Part shown: positions 5,314 through 5,545 of the stretch, one piece after another
Layout: each line of letters begins with the position of its first letter
How positions within the stretch are numbered: position 1 is the first letter of the stretch
Origin: an uncultured Clostridia bacterium
GTDB taxonomy: Bacteria > Bacillota > Clostridia > Oscillospirales > Acutalibacteraceae
DNA length: 5,545 bases
Reading direction: 5' to 3'
Assembly: GCA_946497265.1 (NCBI GenBank)
Contig: CAMMKL010000150.1
Span: 1 to 5,545, forward strand
Program-made: the position numbers and the translations under genes
The notes under the pieces: model-generated
The model's input: only the letters and a program-made list of their open reading frames with translations
Told to the model about the DNA's origin: nothing
Databases searched by the model: none

Positions 5314-5328
5314 ATACTTGCATACTTG
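5314..5328 (+). promoter_or_regulatory. direct repeat ATACTTG-C-ATACTTG at the predicted start of transcription
   Basis: Two identical heptamers are spaced 8 nt apart and cover the expected +1 region of the Xre promoter. This is a typical place for an autoregulatory operator. Binding by the encoded HTH protein is inference; a spacing of 8 nt does not place both copies on exactly the same helix face. Confidence 0.4.
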
Positions 5329-5354
5329 GCGCAAAAGAAAAGGGCGTGAATAAT

Positions 5355-5480
5355 ATGATTGGCACAAATATCAGACATTACCGAAAAGCGAAAGGGTTAA
5401 GCCAAGAAGAAATGGCCGTGAAACTAAATGTTGTAAGGCAGACCGTTTCCAAGTGGGAAAATGGGGTATCTCAAAGTTAA
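5355..5480 (+). pseudogene. truncated Xre-family helix-turn-helix regulator (41 aa)
   Basis: The protein starts MIGTNIRHYRKAKGLSQEEM and continues AVKLNVVRQTVSKWENG, a textbook Cro/C1-type HTH: helix 1, LSQEEMA as the first helix of the HTH, and VVRQTVSKWENG as the recognition helix region. Family members normally continue past WENG with further helices (commonly PD..L..ia..l.vs), giving at least 60-65 residues for the minimal domain. Here the chain ends after VSQS. AAAAGGG (5337-5343) lies 11 nt before the ATG and is an acceptable ribosome site. Promoter, leader and N-terminus are intact, so loss of the C-terminal part looks recent. The break falls at a 7-bp inverted repeat (5465-5487), and what follows does not resemble Xre in any frame I read. 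It could still be expressed as a short, probably unstable, DNA-binding peptide. Confidence 0.72.
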
Positions 5481-5487
5481 AGATACC
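5465..5487. repeat. inverted repeat GGTATCT-9-AGATACC at the Xre break point
   Basis: Perfect 7-bp arms (5465-5471 and 5481-5487) flank CAAAGTTAA, which contains the premature stop of the Xre gene. It may be a hairpin, part of a mobile-element end, or chance. A second small hairpin, CAGCC-GGAG-GGCTG, follows at 5523-5536. Confidence 0.4.
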
Positions 5488-5545
5488 ACACCAATCCCAC
5501 GCTGACTTTTGCTCAACCGATACAGCCGGAGGGCTGGATAACAAG
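5488..5545. other. unassigned sequence after the Xre truncation, running off the window
   Basis: This is sequence unrelated to the Xre gene. An open frame runs on the + strand (beginning PHQSHADFCSTDTAGGLDNK) and another on the minus strand; neither is identifiable from about 20 codons. It may be the left end of an inserted element that continues to the right. Confidence 0.3.

Noticed and set aside
5117..5365. 82-codon minus-strand frame (inner start gives 48 codons, ending RRFYEWD)
   Set aside because: It overlaps the Xre promoter and start codon and has no Shine-Dalgarno site at either start. The 48-codon form is the only part that might deserve a database search.
5488..5545. Possible insertion-sequence end
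   Set aside because: A small hairpin and an inverted repeat are present, but no transposase, matched terminal repeat or target duplication can be seen before the window ends, so no mobile element is called.

Overview
The window looks like chromosomal accessory DNA from a low-to-mid GC Gram-positive anaerobe, most likely a member of Clostridia. This is an inference from purine-rich Shine-Dalgarno sites, GTG/TTG start candidates, sigma-A-type promoters and the protein families present; no rRNA or marker gene confirms it. All convincing genes lie on the + strand. Intact genes are separated by long non-coding or decayed stretches.

1-1484 holds an O-antigen ligase/Wzy-type polysaccharide polymerase, probably the tail of a surface-polysaccharide locus lying to the left. 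1485-2069 has no recognisable gene. It contains several hairpins, a near-consensus promoter (TTGACT-17-TATTAT, 1717-1745) and, only a few bases after the expected transcription start, a strong intrinsic terminator (1759-1797). That pair would yield an RNA of about 45 nt, or act as an attenuator.

2085-2504 is a SnoaL/NTF2-like protein. Immediately behind it, with a strong ribosome site, is the wreck of a small membrane protein with a bacterial PH-like (YyaB/bPH_4-like) domain. Its reading frame can be rebuilt across 2521-2918 only by undoing about four single-base indels. After a spacer comes an intact 328-338 aa protein (3160-4146) made of two tandem copies of a [two transmembrane helices + PH-like domain] unit, then a closely coupled gene of unknown function (4151-4609) and a strong stem-loop terminator (4636-4672). 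The PH-like pseudogene and the tandem PH-like protein suggest a local cluster of related membrane proteins, one of them lost.

4673-5545 looks like remnant DNA: a GC-richer, hairpin-rich segment (4681-4890), the C-terminal part of an unidentified protein (4870-5109), and a well-formed promoter (TTGTAT-17-TATAAT) driving a 41-residue Xre-type HTH protein. That protein stops right after its DNA-binding domain, next to a 7-bp inverted repeat and unrelated sequence. This pattern fits repeated insertion and deletion at the right end. No CRISPR array, tRNA, rRNA or complete transposase was seen.
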